From positions 372,001 through 436,000 of the forward strand of contig NZ_JAPCZG010000003.1 in the NCBI RefSeq assembly GCF_025938155.1: a stretch of 64,000 bases of DNA, given 5' to 3'. Origin of the DNA: Novosphingobium sp. KCTC 2891. Lineage in GTDB: Bacteria; Pseudomonadota; Alphaproteobacteria; Sphingomonadales; Sphingomonadaceae. The position numbers were made by a program, and so were the translations under genes. The stretch's first letter is position 1; each line of letters starts with the position of its first letter. The notes beneath the pieces are model-generated. The model made no database searches. It saw only the letters and a program-made list of their open reading frames with translations, and was not told where the DNA came from. This document shows positions 7,817 to 17,279 of the stretch, in pieces.

Positions 7817-10665
7817 TCCGCAGGCGCCGGCGCGCTTTCGGGCAGGACCAGCACGGTCACAGGCTTTGCCGCCAGCCACTGGCGCGCAGTAGCCTGCACG
7901 TCTGCGGGGGTGAGCGCGGCGAGGCGTTCGCGCGCTTTCAGGAAGCGCTCGATCCGGTCGGGATGCGACTGCGCGCGCTCGATAAGGCCCAGCCAGCCGG
8001 CGTTGCTTTTCAGCGCATTGTCCAGCCGTTCGAGCATCGGCGCGCGGGCGCGCTGGAGCACATCGGCATCGACCGGAGCGGCGATCAGCCCCGCCACCGT
8101 CTCGGCCAGCGCGGTACGGGTGGGGGCCACGTCCGCCACATCGACCGAGGCCTGCACCGCGAACGTGCCATAGCCGCGCCACACGCGCGACATCGCCGAA
8201 CTGGCGCCAGGGGAATAGGACTTGCCCAGCTTCTCGCGCACGGTGTCGAGCACTTCGATGCCAGTGATTTCCTTCAGCAGTTCCAGCTTCAGCACGGTGA
8301 GCGGATCGGTATCGTCGGTGGTGGGCCAGATGACGCGGACGATGGCCTGGTCGGCAACGCCCTTGTGCCGCACCACGCGCAGGCTGCGCTGCGCGGTAAA
8401 GGTGCGCTCGCGGGCTTCGGCGTAGGGCAGGAAGTCCGGCTCGCGCGGTGGGAGCGCGCCGAACGTGCGGGCCACCAGCGCGATCGCCTGCGCTTCGTCG
8501 AAATCGCCGACGAGCGCGATCTCGATGGCGCCCTTCGCCAGCCGGTCACCGATCCGGTCGCGCAGCTTGGCGAAGGTGAGCGCCTGATAATCCTCGGGCT
8601 TTTGCAGCGTGAAGCGCGGATCGTTGTCCGACAGGAGGCCGCCCAGCGCGTTGGACAGCGCCGATCCGGGCGTGGCATCGCGGCGGGCGAAGAAGTTGGC
8701 CATGTTCTGGCGGAACAGCACTTCCGCTTCGGGACGGTAGCCGGGATCGGTCACCGTCGCGGCGAGCAGTTGCAGTTGCAGTTCAAGATCGCGGCGCGTG
8801 GTGGTCGCCCCGGAAACGAAGACATCTCCGCTCGCGGCGATCCCGTTCGATACCGAGCGCCCGGCGAGCAGCGTCTGAAGATCGTCCTGGCTGTGCTTGC
8901 CGAGGCCGCCGCCGGCCAGCATCCCGGTCATGTCCACCGCGAGCGGATCGGCTTTCGTTTCCAGCAGCTCGCCACCGTCCACCGCGAGGCGGACCTGGAT
9001 GCGGTCGGTTTCCAGCGCGGTACGCTTGAGGTTGAGCCGCAGGCCGTTGGCGAAGCGGAGCGTGCGGATGCCGAGCGCGGGGTCGGTCCGGTCGGCCACC
9101 ACCGTGCCGGCGGTGCCGAAATCGGTATAGGCGAAGCTGCCCAGCGCGGCGGCGGCGGTCTTGTCGCGGTCGGTGCCGGCCGCGTGGTTCCACGCCTGCC
9201 GCAGCGCTTTCGCACCGCCTTCGGGCGCCTTGCGTCCCTGGAAGCGCAGCAGCGGCGCCTTGAGCGGCACGGCTTCCGACTTCAGTGCCGCCAGCACCGC
9301 GGCGGGCGTGATCTGCGGGGCGAACCGGTTGAAGCGCTCCAGCCCGCTTTGCGGCGTGGTCGGCACCTGCTCGTCGCGCACCAGCGCCAGCGCGGATTGC
9401 ACCAGCGCGCCGTTGGAGCGCGTGTCGGCCGACGCGGCGGCGTTCTCGATGCCGGTGCGCACGTTGGCGACCTGCTCGGCCACTTCGGCCTCGGTAAAGC
9501 CATGCCGCAGCGCCTCGGCCAGCGTGCGCGCCGCGACGGTGAGGCCGGTCTTCCAGCCGCCATCGGGCGTGTCGACGATCAGGTTGGTGGTGCGGCCGAT
9601 CCTGAACACGTCGCTGGTGCCGAACCCGGCGCCGCGAAAGGGCGGGGCGACCTGCCGGCTGAGGCGCTGGAAGCGGCGATTGACGATACCGTAGCCGATC
9701 TGGCGCAGCAGGTTGGTGCGGCGGGTGGCCGCGCTATCCGGCTCGTCCAGCCAAGGACCGTGGCGCGAGGCGCTGACCCGTTCGGACAGCGCCGGCGCGA
9801 TCCACACATCGGCCTGGTCCTTCTGCTTCGCCAAGACCTTGCCTTCGCCGGGCCGTGGCGTTTCGGGCGCGGGGCGCCAGTCCTCGAAGCGGGCGCGGAT
9901 CGCGGCTTCGACCGCATCCGGATCGAAATCGCCCACGACCATCAGCGTGGTCTTGGACGGCACGTATTCGCGCTGCCAGAATGCCTTGAGGCCATCGGCG
10001 TTGGCCGCGTTCAGCGTTTCCACCGTGCCGATCGGCAGCCGCTCGCGGTAGGTCGCCTGCGGATAGAGGAAAGCGATCTGGTCCTTGAGATTGTCCAGCG
10101 CATAGCCTTGCCCGTCGCGCAGTTCGGACAGCACCACGCCGCGTTCGCGCGCCACCGCCGCCGGATCGAACTTCAGTTCGCTCGCCGTCTCGCGCATCAG
10201 CATCAGCGCGGTGTCCAGCAGCGCCGGATCGGCGCGCGGCAGGTCGAGCATGTAGAGCGTCTGCTCGAAGCTCGTCTGCGCATTGGTGTCCGCGCCGAAC
10301 GAAAGGCCGCTGCGCTCCAGCAGCTTGACCATCTCGCCTTCGGGCACGCGGGTGCTGCCGTTGAAGGCCATGTGCTCTACATAATGGGCGAAACCGCGTT
10401 CCTCGGGCCTTTCATCCAGCGAACCGGCGTTCACGTCCATCCGCACCACCGCCGTGCCGGGCGGGGTGGCGTTGCGGCGGATGACGAAGCGCATCCCGTT
10501 GGCCAGCTTCCCGAAGCGGTAGGCAGGGTCGGGCGTCAGGTCGGATTGCTGGAAAGCCCAGTCGGGCTTCGGCGCGGGCGGCAGCGCGGCGGGCCGGGGC
10601 GCGCAGGCGGCGAGCAGCAGAACGGCGAACAGCGCCGGCGAGCGGAAGGGGAAGCGCACAGGCAT
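7813..10665 (-). CDS. M16 (pitrilysin/insulinase) family zinc protease, lipoprotein
   Basis: 950 residues, about the length of two-lobed single-chain M16 enzymes. The chosen ATG gives a lipoprotein signal with lipobox LLAAC (Cys near 21), so it should be anchored in the envelope. The inverted zinc motif HxxEH is present as H94-Y-V-E97-H98, with the usual downstream 'ETASELKF' helix for the third ligand. Two further M16 repeats follow, the second lacking the metal site as expected. It should degrade peptides in the periplasm. It is last in a minus-strand series MCP - CheW - protease, 49 bases after the CheW gene, perhaps only by neighbourhood. Confidence 0.92.
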   Translation of the reverse strand: MPVRFPFRSPALFAVLLLAACAPRPAALPPAPKPDWAFQQSDLTPDPAYRFGKLANGMRFVIRRNATPPGTAVVRMDVNAGSLDERPEERGFAHYVEHMAFNGSTRVPEGEMVKLLERSGLSFGADTNAQTSFEQTLYMLDLPRADPALLDTALMLMRETASELKFDPAAVARERGVVLSELRDGQGYALDNLKDQIAFLYPQATYRERLPIGTVETLNAANADGLKAFWQREYVPSKTTLMVVGDFDPDAVEAAIRARFEDWRPAPETPRPGEGKVLAKQKDQADVWIAPALSERVSASRHGPWLDEPDSAATRRTNLLRQIGYGIVNRRFQRLSRQVAPPFRGAGFGTSDVFRIGRTTNLIVDTPDGGWKTGLTVAARTLAEALRHGFTEAEVAEQVANVRTGIENAAASADTRSNGALVQSALALVRDEQVPTTPQSGLERFNRFAPQITPAAVLAALKSEAVPLKAPLLRFQGRKAPEGGAKALRQAWNHAAGTDRDKTAAAALGSFAYTDFGTAGTVVADRTDPALGIRTLRFANGLRLNLKRTALETDRIQVRLAVDGGELLETKADPLAVDMTGMLAGGGLGKHSQDDLQTLLAGRSVSNGIAASGDVFVSGATTTRRDLELQLQLLAATVTDPGYRPEAEVLFRQNMANFFARRDATPGSALSNALGGLLSDNDPRFTLQKPEDYQALTFAKLRDRIGDRLAKGAIEIALVGDFDEAQAIALVARTFGALPPREPDFLPYAEARERTFTAQRSLRVVRHKGVADQAIVRVIWPTTDDTDPLTVLKLELLKEITGIEVLDTVREKLGKSYSPGASSAMSRVWRGYGTFAVQASVDVADVAPTRTALAETVAGLIAAPVDADVLQRARAPMLERLDNALKSNAGWLGLIERAQSHPDRIERFLKARERLAALTPADVQATARQWLAAKPVTVLVLPESAPAPAD

Positions 10666-10714
10666 TGCCTGCGCTCTTTGCCGCGCGCGCCGCCGATGCG
10701 CAATGCGCGCAGGG

Positions 10715-12187
10715 TCAGGCGGCGATGGGGACGGGGGCGTCGCGCACCTTGGCGACGATGGCGGCAAGGTCCAGCACTTGGCAGCTTGCGCCATCCTGGA
10801 GGCGGATCGTTGCTGCGGGCAGGCGGTGGGCGTCGGCTGCATCGCCGCGTCCGGCCAGCACTTGCAGCCGCACCCGCTCGACGGCGACCAGTTCGTCCAG
10901 CAGGAAGCCCATGCGGTCGCCGTCGTGGCTGGCGAGCACGACGAAGCGCGCGGGTTTCGGTTCGCCCGCACTGCCCAGCCAGGCCGCCAGATCGAGCAGC
11001 GGCACGCCGTGGCCGCGGTGCGCGATAAGCGCCTGCGGTTGGGACGGGTGGTGGGTGTCCAGGTCGATCGTCTCGTCCGGCGCGGGAATGATCTCGTCCA
11101 CCTGCGACAGGGGGATGGCATAGCGCTCGCCGCGCAGCGCGGCGACGAGGAACGGTTGCATGTCGCGGCGCTGCGCCGCCTCGGCCTGCGTGGTTTCGCT
11201 ATCCTCGCCGATCTGTGCCATCATCAGCAGGCGCGGATGCGCGGCCAGCGCGGCGTCGTCGAGCAGCAGGTGCGCGCCGTCCGCACGGTAGAGCCCGCGC
11301 AGCAGCCCCGGCTCGCCGATGGCGAAGCGTTGCAAGGGGAGAATGTCGGCTTCCTGCACGCGGCGCATGTCGCTTACCGCATCGATGGCGAAGGCGACCA
11401 AGCGACCTTCCGGAAGGCGCATCACCACGCTGGCGCACTGTGCCGGGCGGCCAAGGCTGCCCAGCCCGAGCAGCATCAGCGTGTCGATCACCGGAATGCG
11501 GCGACCGTTGTAGGGCAGCATCCCCACCCACAGCGGCTCGTCGGCGGCCGGGGGGAGCAGCCGCGTGACCGGCACCGATGCGTCCACCGCACGCGCGGCG
11601 AGGCCCAGTGGCTTGCCGGCGCAGGCGAACAGCAGCGTCGGATCGCCGCCGCCGTTGGTGGCCGAGCGATCGACCGGATGGTCGGTGGTGACGGCAATGC
11701 CCGGCAGCGCGGCGAAGGCCGCGTGGTCGAGCACCGTCCCGCGCAAGGCGCCGTGGACGAAGCCGGCGGCCGCCAGCGCAGGAGCGCCGCAGCCGCTGCC
11801 GGCGGGCGCGGCGAGCGGCGAGAACGCCTGCGCGCCCAGCTGCACCACCCCGCAGATCTCGTCGATGAACATCCCGATCACCCCGCCTCCCACGCGCAGG
11901 ATCAGGATCACCTTGCCGTCGTTGCCCGTACCGCTGCCCAGCGCGGCGACCACGTCCATCACCGGGATGATCGACCCGCGCAGTTCGATGGCGCCCACGA
12001 TGTCGGGGCGCAGCGCCGGAAAGCGCACCAGCCGGTGCGGGCGCGGCGTGACTTCGCGAATGGCGTCGATCCCGAAGGCGAGCAGCATTTCGCCGACGCG
12101 GACCAGCCCGTGCAGCCCGGGCGGGATCGCGCCGGGCGTGATTTCGGCGGGCTGGCCGGTTGCGGAATGGTGCGGGGCGGGCGGCAT
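10715..12187 (-). CDS. Triple CheW-domain chemotaxis coupling protein
   Basis: 490 residues made of three CheW-like SH3 modules in a row, at about 15-160, 175-320 and 340-490. Each shows the pattern of a short strand pair followed by 'R..I.P(V/L).D....LG' (for example 'GAIELRGSIIPVMDVVAALG' in module 1 and 'YNGRRIPVIDTLMLLG' in module 2). CheW couples chemoreceptors to the kinase CheA; a three-module form could bridge several partners in an array. An ATG at 12187 and a TTG at 12199 (overlapping the receptor stop as TTGA) are both possible; I took ATG. It directly follows the receptor gene. No cheA, cheY, cheR or cheB is in the window. Confidence 0.85.
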   Translation of the reverse strand: MPPAPHHSATGQPAEITPGAIPPGLHGLVRVGEMLLAFGIDAIREVTPRPHRLVRFPALRPDIVGAIELRGSIIPVMDVVAALGSGTGNDGKVILILRVGGGVIGMFIDEICGVVQLGAQAFSPLAAPAGSGCGAPALAAAGFVHGALRGTVLDHAAFAALPGIAVTTDHPVDRSATNGGGDPTLLFACAGKPLGLAARAVDASVPVTRLLPPAADEPLWVGMLPYNGRRIPVIDTLMLLGLGSLGRPAQCASVVMRLPEGRLVAFAIDAVSDMRRVQEADILPLQRFAIGEPGLLRGLYRADGAHLLLDDAALAAHPRLLMMAQIGEDSETTQAEAAQRRDMQPFLVAALRGERYAIPLSQVDEIIPAPDETIDLDTHHPSQPQALIAHRGHGVPLLDLAAWLGSAGEPKPARFVVLASHDGDRMGFLLDELVAVERVRLQVLAGRGDAADAHRLPAATIRLQDGASCQVLDLAAIVAKVRDAPVPIAA

Positions 12188-12195
12188 CAATGCGC

Positions 12196-15012
12196 TCAAC
12201 CCAGGCTGGCGCCGGCGCCGTCGGTGGCGTCGGCCAGCTGCCGGATGAGAACTACCGCGTCGTGAGTGACGCCGTCCTGCGTGCGGGCCGATTCCCCGAT
12301 GGCGTTGACCGCGCTGCCGGTCTTTTCAGCCGATTCCACGATGCCGCCGAAGGCTTCGCTGGCATCGCGCGAACGCTGGGTGCCTTCGCCGATGCGGGAG
12401 AGCGATTCCTCGATCAGGCGGCTGATGTCGCGCGCGGCCGTGGAACTGCGCTCCGCCAGCCGGCGCACTTCGCCGGCCACCACGGAGAAGCCGACCCCAT
12501 GCTCGCCTGCGCGCGCGGCCTCGATCTCGGCATTGAAGGCGAGCAGGTTGGTCTGCCCGGCGATCTCGCCGATGATCGAGACGATTTCCGAGATGCCGGC
12601 GGCGGACTTCTGGATAAGCTCGATCGATTCGATCGCGCTGGCAATGGCGATGCGGCCCTTTTCGGCATTGGCCTGCGTGGCCTGCGCGTGACCGGTGGCG
12701 CTTGCAGTCGAGCTGTTGATCGAGAGGATCGAGGTGGAGAACCGGTCGATCAGCCCGGTCATGTCCGACGCGCGCTCGCGGATTTCGTTCTCCAGTTTGA
12801 CCTGGTCGGTTACGTCATAGGCATACTTGACGATCCGCACGGGTTCGCCGGCAAGGTCGAGGATCGGATTGTAGGTGGCCTGGATATAGACGTCGCGGTC
12901 GTACTTGCCGACGCGGTGGAACCGCCCGGAGTGGAACTCGCCCCGGTTGAGCTGAATCCAGAACTCGCGGTATGCCTGCGAACGGATATAGTCGGGCGAG
13001 CAGAACATGGAGTGGTGTTGGCCAAGGATCTCGCGCAGCGAGTAGCCGGTCACGCGCAGGAAGTTCTCGTTTGCGGAGAGGACATTGCCCTCGAGATCGA
13101 ACTCGATCACCGCCTGCGAGCGTCCGATCGCATCGACCTTGGCCTGGAATTCATTGGCGCGGCGCTTCTGCTCGGTCACGTCGGTCGCGAACTTGACCAC
13201 TTTGACCGGCTTGCCGTCGAGGTCGAAGATCGGGTTGTAGGTCGCCTGAATCCAGATGTCGCGGCCGTCCTTGCCGACGCGGCGGTATTCGCCCGCATCG
13301 TATTCGCCCCGGCCGAGCTTTTCCCAGAACGCGGCATATTCCAGCGATTGCGCGGTGGCGGGATCGCAGAACTGACGGTGGTGCCGGCCGCGGATCTCGT
13401 CGAGCGTGTAGCCGGTGAGGGCGAGGAAGTTGTCATTGGCATCGCGCACGGTGCCATCGAGCGAAAACTCGACCATGCCCTGCGCGCGGTCGATGGCCTT
13501 GACCTTGCCCTCGAACTCCAGATTCCGGCGCTGGCTGTCGCTGATGTCGTGCGCGAACTTGACCACCTTGCAGGGCCGGCCCTCAATGTCGAGGATCGGG
13601 TTGTAGGTGGCGCGGATCCACACCTCGCGCCCACCGGCCGCGATCCGCTTGAACACGCCGCTGACGTATTCTCCATCGCGCAGCCGGCGCCACAGATCGG
13701 CGTAGTCGGGTGAGGCGCGGTAGGTTTCGTCGCAGAACAGCCGGTGGTTCTGGCCGACCACGGCGCCAAGGTCATAGCCCATGATGTCGAGGAAATTGGC
13801 GTTGGCCGCGAGGACCGTGCCCGCAAGGTCGAACTCGATCACCGCCTGCGCGCGGTCGATCGCGGCGACCTTGCCCGCCGCTTCGGCAGCCATGATGCGC
13901 TGGGCGGTGACGTCCATCGCCACCTTGACGATCTTTTCCGGCTGCCCGTCCAGATTGAGCACCGGGTTGTAGCTCGCCTGGATCCACACCTCCGTCCCGT
14001 CCTTGCGCAGGCGCTTATATTCGCCCTGGTCGAAATCGCCGTTCCCCAGCTTCTGCCAGAACTGGCGGTAGGCCGGGCTGCCCGCGAAATCCTTGTCGCA
14101 GAAGATACGATGGTGCTGGCCCGCGATTTCGTCCTGTTCATAGCCCATCAGCGCGAGGAAGTTGGCATTGGCCTCCAGGACGCGGCCCGAAAGGTCGAAC
14201 TCGATCAGCGCAAAGGCACGGTCGATCGCCGCCAGCCGGCCCTTCTGGTCAGCGAGCAGGGCCTGTTCGGCGGTGACGTCCAGCGCATAGCTCAGCACCG
14301 AGATCAGCCGGCCGGCTTCGTCGCGCGTGGGCACGAACACTTCGCGCAGCCACACGTCGCGGCCATCGCTGCTGCGGTGCTTGCGGATGCACGAGTGCGA
14401 TTCGCCGCGCGCGAAACGGCTCCAGAACGCTTCCGGTTCCTCGCCTTCCGCGATCGGGCTGCCGATGGCGGTGAACGGCTCTCCGACAAGATCGGTCATG
14501 GTGCGACCGACGAGGTGGAAGAACCGGTCGTTGCCGCCCAGCACGCGGCCGTCGGGACCGTACTGGCAGATCGCCAGCGCGTGATTGATGGCCTCGAAGC
14601 GGTGCGCCATCAGGTCGGGGCTGACCGCGCTGTCAAACGTGCGCACGCCCATGAACAGGATGCGCGCCGCGCGCCCGGTGGTGCGGCCCAGCGCGCCCTT
14701 GATCCCGGTGACCACGCCCTGGCCCAGTTGAAGGGTCCCGTGGACGGCGCGCGGTTCCTCGCCGGATTCGCCGGGGCCGAACACGTCGCCGAAGCGCAGC
14801 GCGGCGGCCGCGTCCTCGTTCAGCAGCGCGCGGGCCGATTCGTTGGCTTCCACCAGCGTGCCGGTAGCGGGATCGAAGGCGAGCACGATGAGGCTGTCGG
14901 CAAGCAGGGCCGCGCCCTGCGCCGTGATGTCGAGCGCCGTCTGATGAATCGTCAACTGTCGTCCCCACCGTCGATAAAGTCCAAGTGCCGCCAGCGTGGC
15001 ACGGACAATCAT
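12196..15012 (-). CDS. Soluble methyl-accepting chemotaxis protein with multiple PAS domains
   Basis: 938 residues with no membrane segment, so a cytoplasmic receptor. After an N-terminal region (1-130) and one divergent PAS (about 138-255) come four tandem PAS-PAC modules starting at residues 263, 385, 507 and 629, each 122 residues and carrying variants of 'GQHHRIFC' and '(V/I)WI(Q/R)A(T/S)YNP'. The C-terminal signalling hairpin (about 760-930) has the canonical tip '[24 protein letters not shown]' in part. It likely senses an internal cue such as redox state or a small ligand. The start is uncertain: ATG 15012 has no ribosome site, and a TTG near 14957 is possible. Forms a transcription unit with the triple-CheW gene. 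Confidence 0.88.
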   Translation of the reverse strand: MIVRATLAALGLYRRWGRQLTIHQTALDITAQGAALLADSLIVLAFDPATGTLVEANESARALLNEDAAAALRFGDVFGPGESGEEPRAVHGTLQLGQGVVTGIKGALGRTTGRAARILFMGVRTFDSAVSPDLMAHRFEAINHALAICQYGPDGRVLGGNDRFFHLVGRTMTDLVGEPFTAIGSPIAEGEEPEAFWSRFARGESHSCIRKHRSSDGRDVWLREVFVPTRDEAGRLISVLSYALDVTAEQALLADQKGRLAAIDRAFALIEFDLSGRVLEANANFLALMGYEQDEIAGQHHRIFCDKDFAGSPAYRQFWQKLGNGDFDQGEYKRLRKDGTEVWIQASYNPVLNLDGQPEKIVKVAMDVTAQRIMAAEAAGKVAAIDRAQAVIEFDLAGTVLAANANFLDIMGYDLGAVVGQNHRLFCDETYRASPDYADLWRRLRDGEYVSGVFKRIAAGGREVWIRATYNPILDIEGRPCKVVKFAHDISDSQRRNLEFEGKVKAIDRAQGMVEFSLDGTVRDANDNFLALTGYTLDEIRGRHHRQFCDPATAQSLEYAAFWEKLGRGEYDAGEYRRVGKDGRDIWIQATYNPIFDLDGKPVKVVKFATDVTEQKRRANEFQAKVDAIGRSQAVIEFDLEGNVLSANENFLRVTGYSLREILGQHHSMFCSPDYIRSQAYREFWIQLNRGEFHSGRFHRVGKYDRDVYIQATYNPILDLAGEPVRIVKYAYDVTDQVKLENEIRERASDMTGLIDRFSTSILSINSSTASATGHAQATQANAEKGRIAIASAIESIELIQKSAAGISEIVSIIGEIAGQTNLLAFNAEIEAARAGEHGVGFSVVAGEVRRLAERSSTAARDISRLIEESLSRIGEGTQRSRDASEAFGGIVESAEKTGSAVNAIGESARTQDGVTHDAVVLIRQLADATDGAGASLG
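12763..14226 (-). repeat. Four tandem 366-bp PAS-coding units
   Basis: Within the receptor gene, units begin at 14226, 13860, 13494 and 13128 (reading the minus strand), each exactly 366 bases apart. The encoded 122-residue modules align end to end without gaps, with the same start ('I(D/G)R(A/S)') and the same inner motifs. This is internal gene duplication. Confidence 0.85.
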
Positions 15013-15049
15013 ACAACTTTGGTGGGGTCGGGCTCCGTGATGTTACGGA

Positions 15050-15087
15050 GCAAAAGGAAGGGCGGCCCTTTATCGAACGGGCCGCCC
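15050..15087 (-). terminator. Rho-independent terminator of purC
   Basis: On the minus strand a nine-pair GC stem (15079-15087 with 15060-15068) is followed by TTCCTTTTG. It sits 15 bases after the purC stop codon and isolates purC from the chemoreceptor operon. Confidence 0.75.
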
Positions 15088-15102
15088 CACGCTATCTTCC
15101 GG

Positions 15103-15888
15103 TTACTTCTTGGTGCGCAGCTTGCGGTGTGCGCCAAGGTCGAGCACTTCCGAAGGGCCGCCGTCGTTTTCGAGCAGGCCGAGCCGGCGCGCGACTTCCT
15201 GGTAGGCTTCTTCCTCACCGCCGAGATCGCGGCGGAAGCGGTCCTTGTCGAGCTTTTCGCCGGTGACCATGTCCCACAGGCGGCAGCCATCGGGGCTGAT
15301 CTCGTCCGCCAGGATCACGCGGCTGTAGTCGCCGTCCCAGATGCGGCCGAATTCAAGCTTGAAGTCGACGAGGCGGATGCCGATCGCGGCGAACATTCCG
15401 CACATGAAGTCGTTCACGCGGATCGCCATCGACGAGATGTCCTGCATCTCCTCGTTGTTGGCCCAGCCGAAGCAGGCGATGTGCTCTTCGGCGACCATCG
15501 GATCGCCCAGCGCATCGTCCTTGTAGTAGTATTCGATCAGCGTGTGGGGCAGCGGTTCGCCCTCCTCGATGCCGAGGCGCTTCGAGATCGAACCGGCGGC
15601 GACGTTGCGCACCACGACTTCGATCGGGATGATTTCCACCTGGCGCACCAGCTGCTCGCGCATGTTCAGGCGGCGGATGAAGTGCGTGGGAATGCCGATG
15701 TGGGCGAGCCGCGTGAACACGTACTCGCTGATCCGGTTGTTGATCACGCCCTTGCCGTTGATCGTGCCGCGCTTCTGCGCGTTGAAGGCGGTGGCATCAT
15801 CCTTGAAATACTGGATGAGAGTGCCGGGTTCAGGGCCTTCGTAAAGGATCTTGGCCTTGCCTTCGTAGATCTGGCGGCGACGCGACAT
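15103..15888 (-). CDS. purC: Phosphoribosylaminoimidazole-succinocarboxamide synthase
   Basis: PurC joins aspartate to CAIR using ATP to give SAICAR in purine synthesis. 261 residues, near-typical for bacterial enzymes. Recognisable motifs: '[11 protein letters not shown]' at the N-terminus, '[14 protein letters not shown]', 'VVRNVAAGS', '[10 protein letters not shown]' and 'VDFKLEFGR', together covering the nucleotide and substrate sites. The ATG at 15888 has AGGAAG about ten bases upstream. It ends in its own terminator, so it is a single-gene unit here rather than part of a purC-purS-purQ operon. Confidence 0.97.
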   Translation of the reverse strand: MSRRRQIYEGKAKILYEGPEPGTLIQYFKDDATAFNAQKRGTINGKGVINNRISEYVFTRLAHIGIPTHFIRRLNMREQLVRQVEIIPIEVVVRNVAAGSISKRLGIEEGEPLPHTLIEYYYKDDALGDPMVAEEHIACFGWANNEEMQDISSMAIRVNDFMCGMFAAIGIRLVDFKLEFGRIWDGDYSRVILADEISPDGCRLWDMVTGEKLDKDRFRRDLGGEEEAYQEVARRLGLLENDGGPSEVLDLGAHRKLRTKK

Positions 15889-16211
15889 GGGCGATTCTTC
15901 CTGTGTTACCGCGCAGGATAACGCGTGCGCGGCAAATCAAAAACCCCGGCGGGACGAGGAGCCGCGCAAGAGGCGACTGCATCGGAAAGCCGGGGCGTCG
16001 AAGCGAGCGCCATAGGCGAAAACGCGCGCCAGTGCAATTGGGGGCAAGGGCGCGCGCGCAGGGGCCGGGCCAGCGTTCCACTGTTCCAGATTCTTGAACG
16101 TTCGATGTCAGTTAATCGCCCTTACCGGAAATCCGGGGACGGGCCATATCAGTGCCGGTTGACGCGGGGTGCCTCCCGCCGGACGTTATCGCTGCAAGAA
16201 GGAATCCCACG
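15889..16211. other. Divergent intergenic region purC / wrbA
   Basis: 323 bases with no convincing gene. It must hold the promoters of purC (minus) and wrbA (plus). Short inverted repeats occur near 15903-15930 and at 16124-16137, and GAACGTTC occurs near 16096. I see no sigma-70 promoter that I would defend. Confidence 0.5.
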
Positions 16212-16811
16212 ATGAGCAAGGTTCTGGTCCTCTATTATTCGAGCTATGGCCACCTCGAGACGATGGCCCACGCCATTGCCGAAGGCGCCCGCGCTGCTGG
16301 TGCCGAAGTGGACGTGAAGCGCGTGCCCGAAACCGCGCCGCTCGAAGTCGCGCAGGCTGCGCATTTCAAGCTGGACCAGTCGGCGCCGGTTGCCACCGTC
16401 GCCGAACTCGAAGGCTATGACGCGATCATCATCGGCACCGGCACGCGCTTCGGTCGAATCAGCTCGCAGATGGCGGCGTTCCTCGATCAGGCCGGCGGCC
16501 TGTGGGCGCGCGGCGCGCTCAACGGCAAGGTCGGCGCGGCGTTCACCTCCACCGCCACCCAGCACGGCGGGCAGGAAGTGACGCTGTTCTCGATCATCAC
16601 CAACCTGCTGCACTTCGGCATGACCGTGGTCGGGCTGGACTATGGCCACCAGGGCCAGATGCGGAACGACGAAGTGGTCGGCGGTTCGCCCTATGGCGCC
16701 ACCACCATTGCCGGCGGCGACGGCAGCCGCCAGCCGAGCGAGACCGAACTGGAAGGCGCGCGCTACCTCGGCAAGCGCGTGGCCGATACCGCGACCAAGC
16801 TGTTCGGCTGA
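16212..16811 (+). CDS. wrbA: NAD(P)H:quinone oxidoreductase, WrbA family
   Basis: 199 residues, the standard WrbA length. Flavodoxin-like: the FMN phosphate loop follows '[17 protein letters not shown]', and the WrbA signatures '[19 protein letters not shown]' and 'TATQHGGQE' are present. It reduces quinones with two electrons using NAD(P)H and so limits redox cycling; soluble tetramer in known members. The ATG at 16212 has GAAGGA about ten bases upstream; an in-frame ATG at 16152 lacks one. Single gene, followed by a long hairpin before rpmE. Confidence 0.95.
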   Translation: MSKVLVLYYSSYGHLETMAHAIAEGARAAGAEVDVKRVPETAPLEVAQAAHFKLDQSAPVATVAELEGYDAIIIGTGTRFGRISSQMAAFLDQAGGLWARGALNGKVGAAFTSTATQHGGQEVTLFSIITNLLHFGMTVVGLDYGHQGQMRNDEVVGGSPYGATTIAGGDGSRQPSETELEGARYLGKRVADTATKLFG

Positions 16812-16821
16812 TCGCTGCGGG

Positions 16822-16885
16822 AAGGGCGCGCATGAGACGGGCGGGACTCGACAAACCCCCCGCCGTCCGTTAGGGGCGCGCCTTT
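16822..16885 (+). terminator. Long hairpin between wrbA and rpmE
   Basis: Bases 16822-16831 pair with 16876-16885 (ten pairs, one G-U), enclosing an imperfect inner stem. The tail is CCATTCTTC. It lies 10 bases after the wrbA stop and could end the wrbA transcript or be part of the rpmE leader. Confidence 0.45.
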
Positions 16886-16897
16886 CCATTCTTCGAG

Positions 16898-16915
16898 GGC
16901 CGGTCGGAACCGGCT
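16898..16915 (+). other. Leader hairpin of rpmE with CGGA loop
   Basis: Seven base pairs around the loop CGGA (core GGTCGGAACC), ending 19 bases before the rpmE start. The same hairpin with a compensatory C-G to U-A change recurs upstream of asd at 40752-40769. Its position could affect ribosome access to rpmE. Confidence 0.5.
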
Positions 16916-16934
16916 GTTGACCGGAGCGCGATCC

Positions 16935-17159
16935 ATGAAGGCCGATATTCACCCCGACTACCACATGATCAAGGTGCAGATGACCGACGGCACCGTGTTC
17001 GAAACCCGCTCCACCTGGGGCAAGGAAGGCGACACGCTGGCGCTCGAAATCGACCCGACGTCGCACCCGGCATGGACCGGCGGTACGCGCCAGCTGGACC
17101 AGGGCGGCCGTGTCGCCCAGTTCAACAAGCGCTTCGGCGGCCTCGCGCTCAAGCGCTGA
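16935..17159 (+). CDS. rpmE: 50S ribosomal protein L31
   Basis: 74 residues beginning '[19 protein letters not shown]' with the L31 pattern '[25 protein letters not shown]' in part and 'FNKRFGGL' at the end. It has no cysteine, so it is the zinc-free (C-minus) form. L31 sits at the central protuberance of the large subunit and bridges to the small one. A structured leader precedes the gene, and a strong UUCG terminator follows at once, so it is monocistronic. Confidence 0.96.
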   Translation: MKADIHPDYHMIKVQMTDGTVFETRSTWGKEGDTLALEIDPTSHPAWTGGTRQLDQGGRVAQFNKRFGGLALKR

Positions 17160-17182
17160 GCGGTCGGACAAACCGAACAGGG

Positions 17183-17209
17183 AAAGGGCGGCTTCGGCCG
17201 CCCTTTTTC
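17183..17209 (+). terminator. Strong UUCG-loop terminator after rpmE
   Basis: Ten-pair stem 17183-17192 / 17197-17206 closed by the very stable C(UUCG)G tetraloop and followed by a run of T. A textbook Rho-independent terminator. Confidence 0.92.
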
Positions 17210-17279
17210 GTTTGTGGCGGGAAGGCCCGCCTGCGGCCAATCCTCTTCCCTTTGCCGTCCGCGCGCGTAAGACCTCCCT

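Noticed and set aside
7639..11028. A plus-strand open frame of over 1100 codons
   Set aside because: It is antisense to the M16 protease and CheW genes, has Arg/Gly/His-rich composition and no domain; a high-GC shadow frame.
16100..16114. GTTC-N7-GTTA, close to the alphaproteobacterial LexA box, before wrbA
   Set aside because: One mismatch to GTTC-N7-GTTC and no damage-response gene; likely chance.
16906..16930. GGAAC in the rpmE and asd leader hairpins as EcfG -35 boxes
   Set aside because: No CGTT at 16 or 17 bases in either place; GGAAC is part of the hairpin core.
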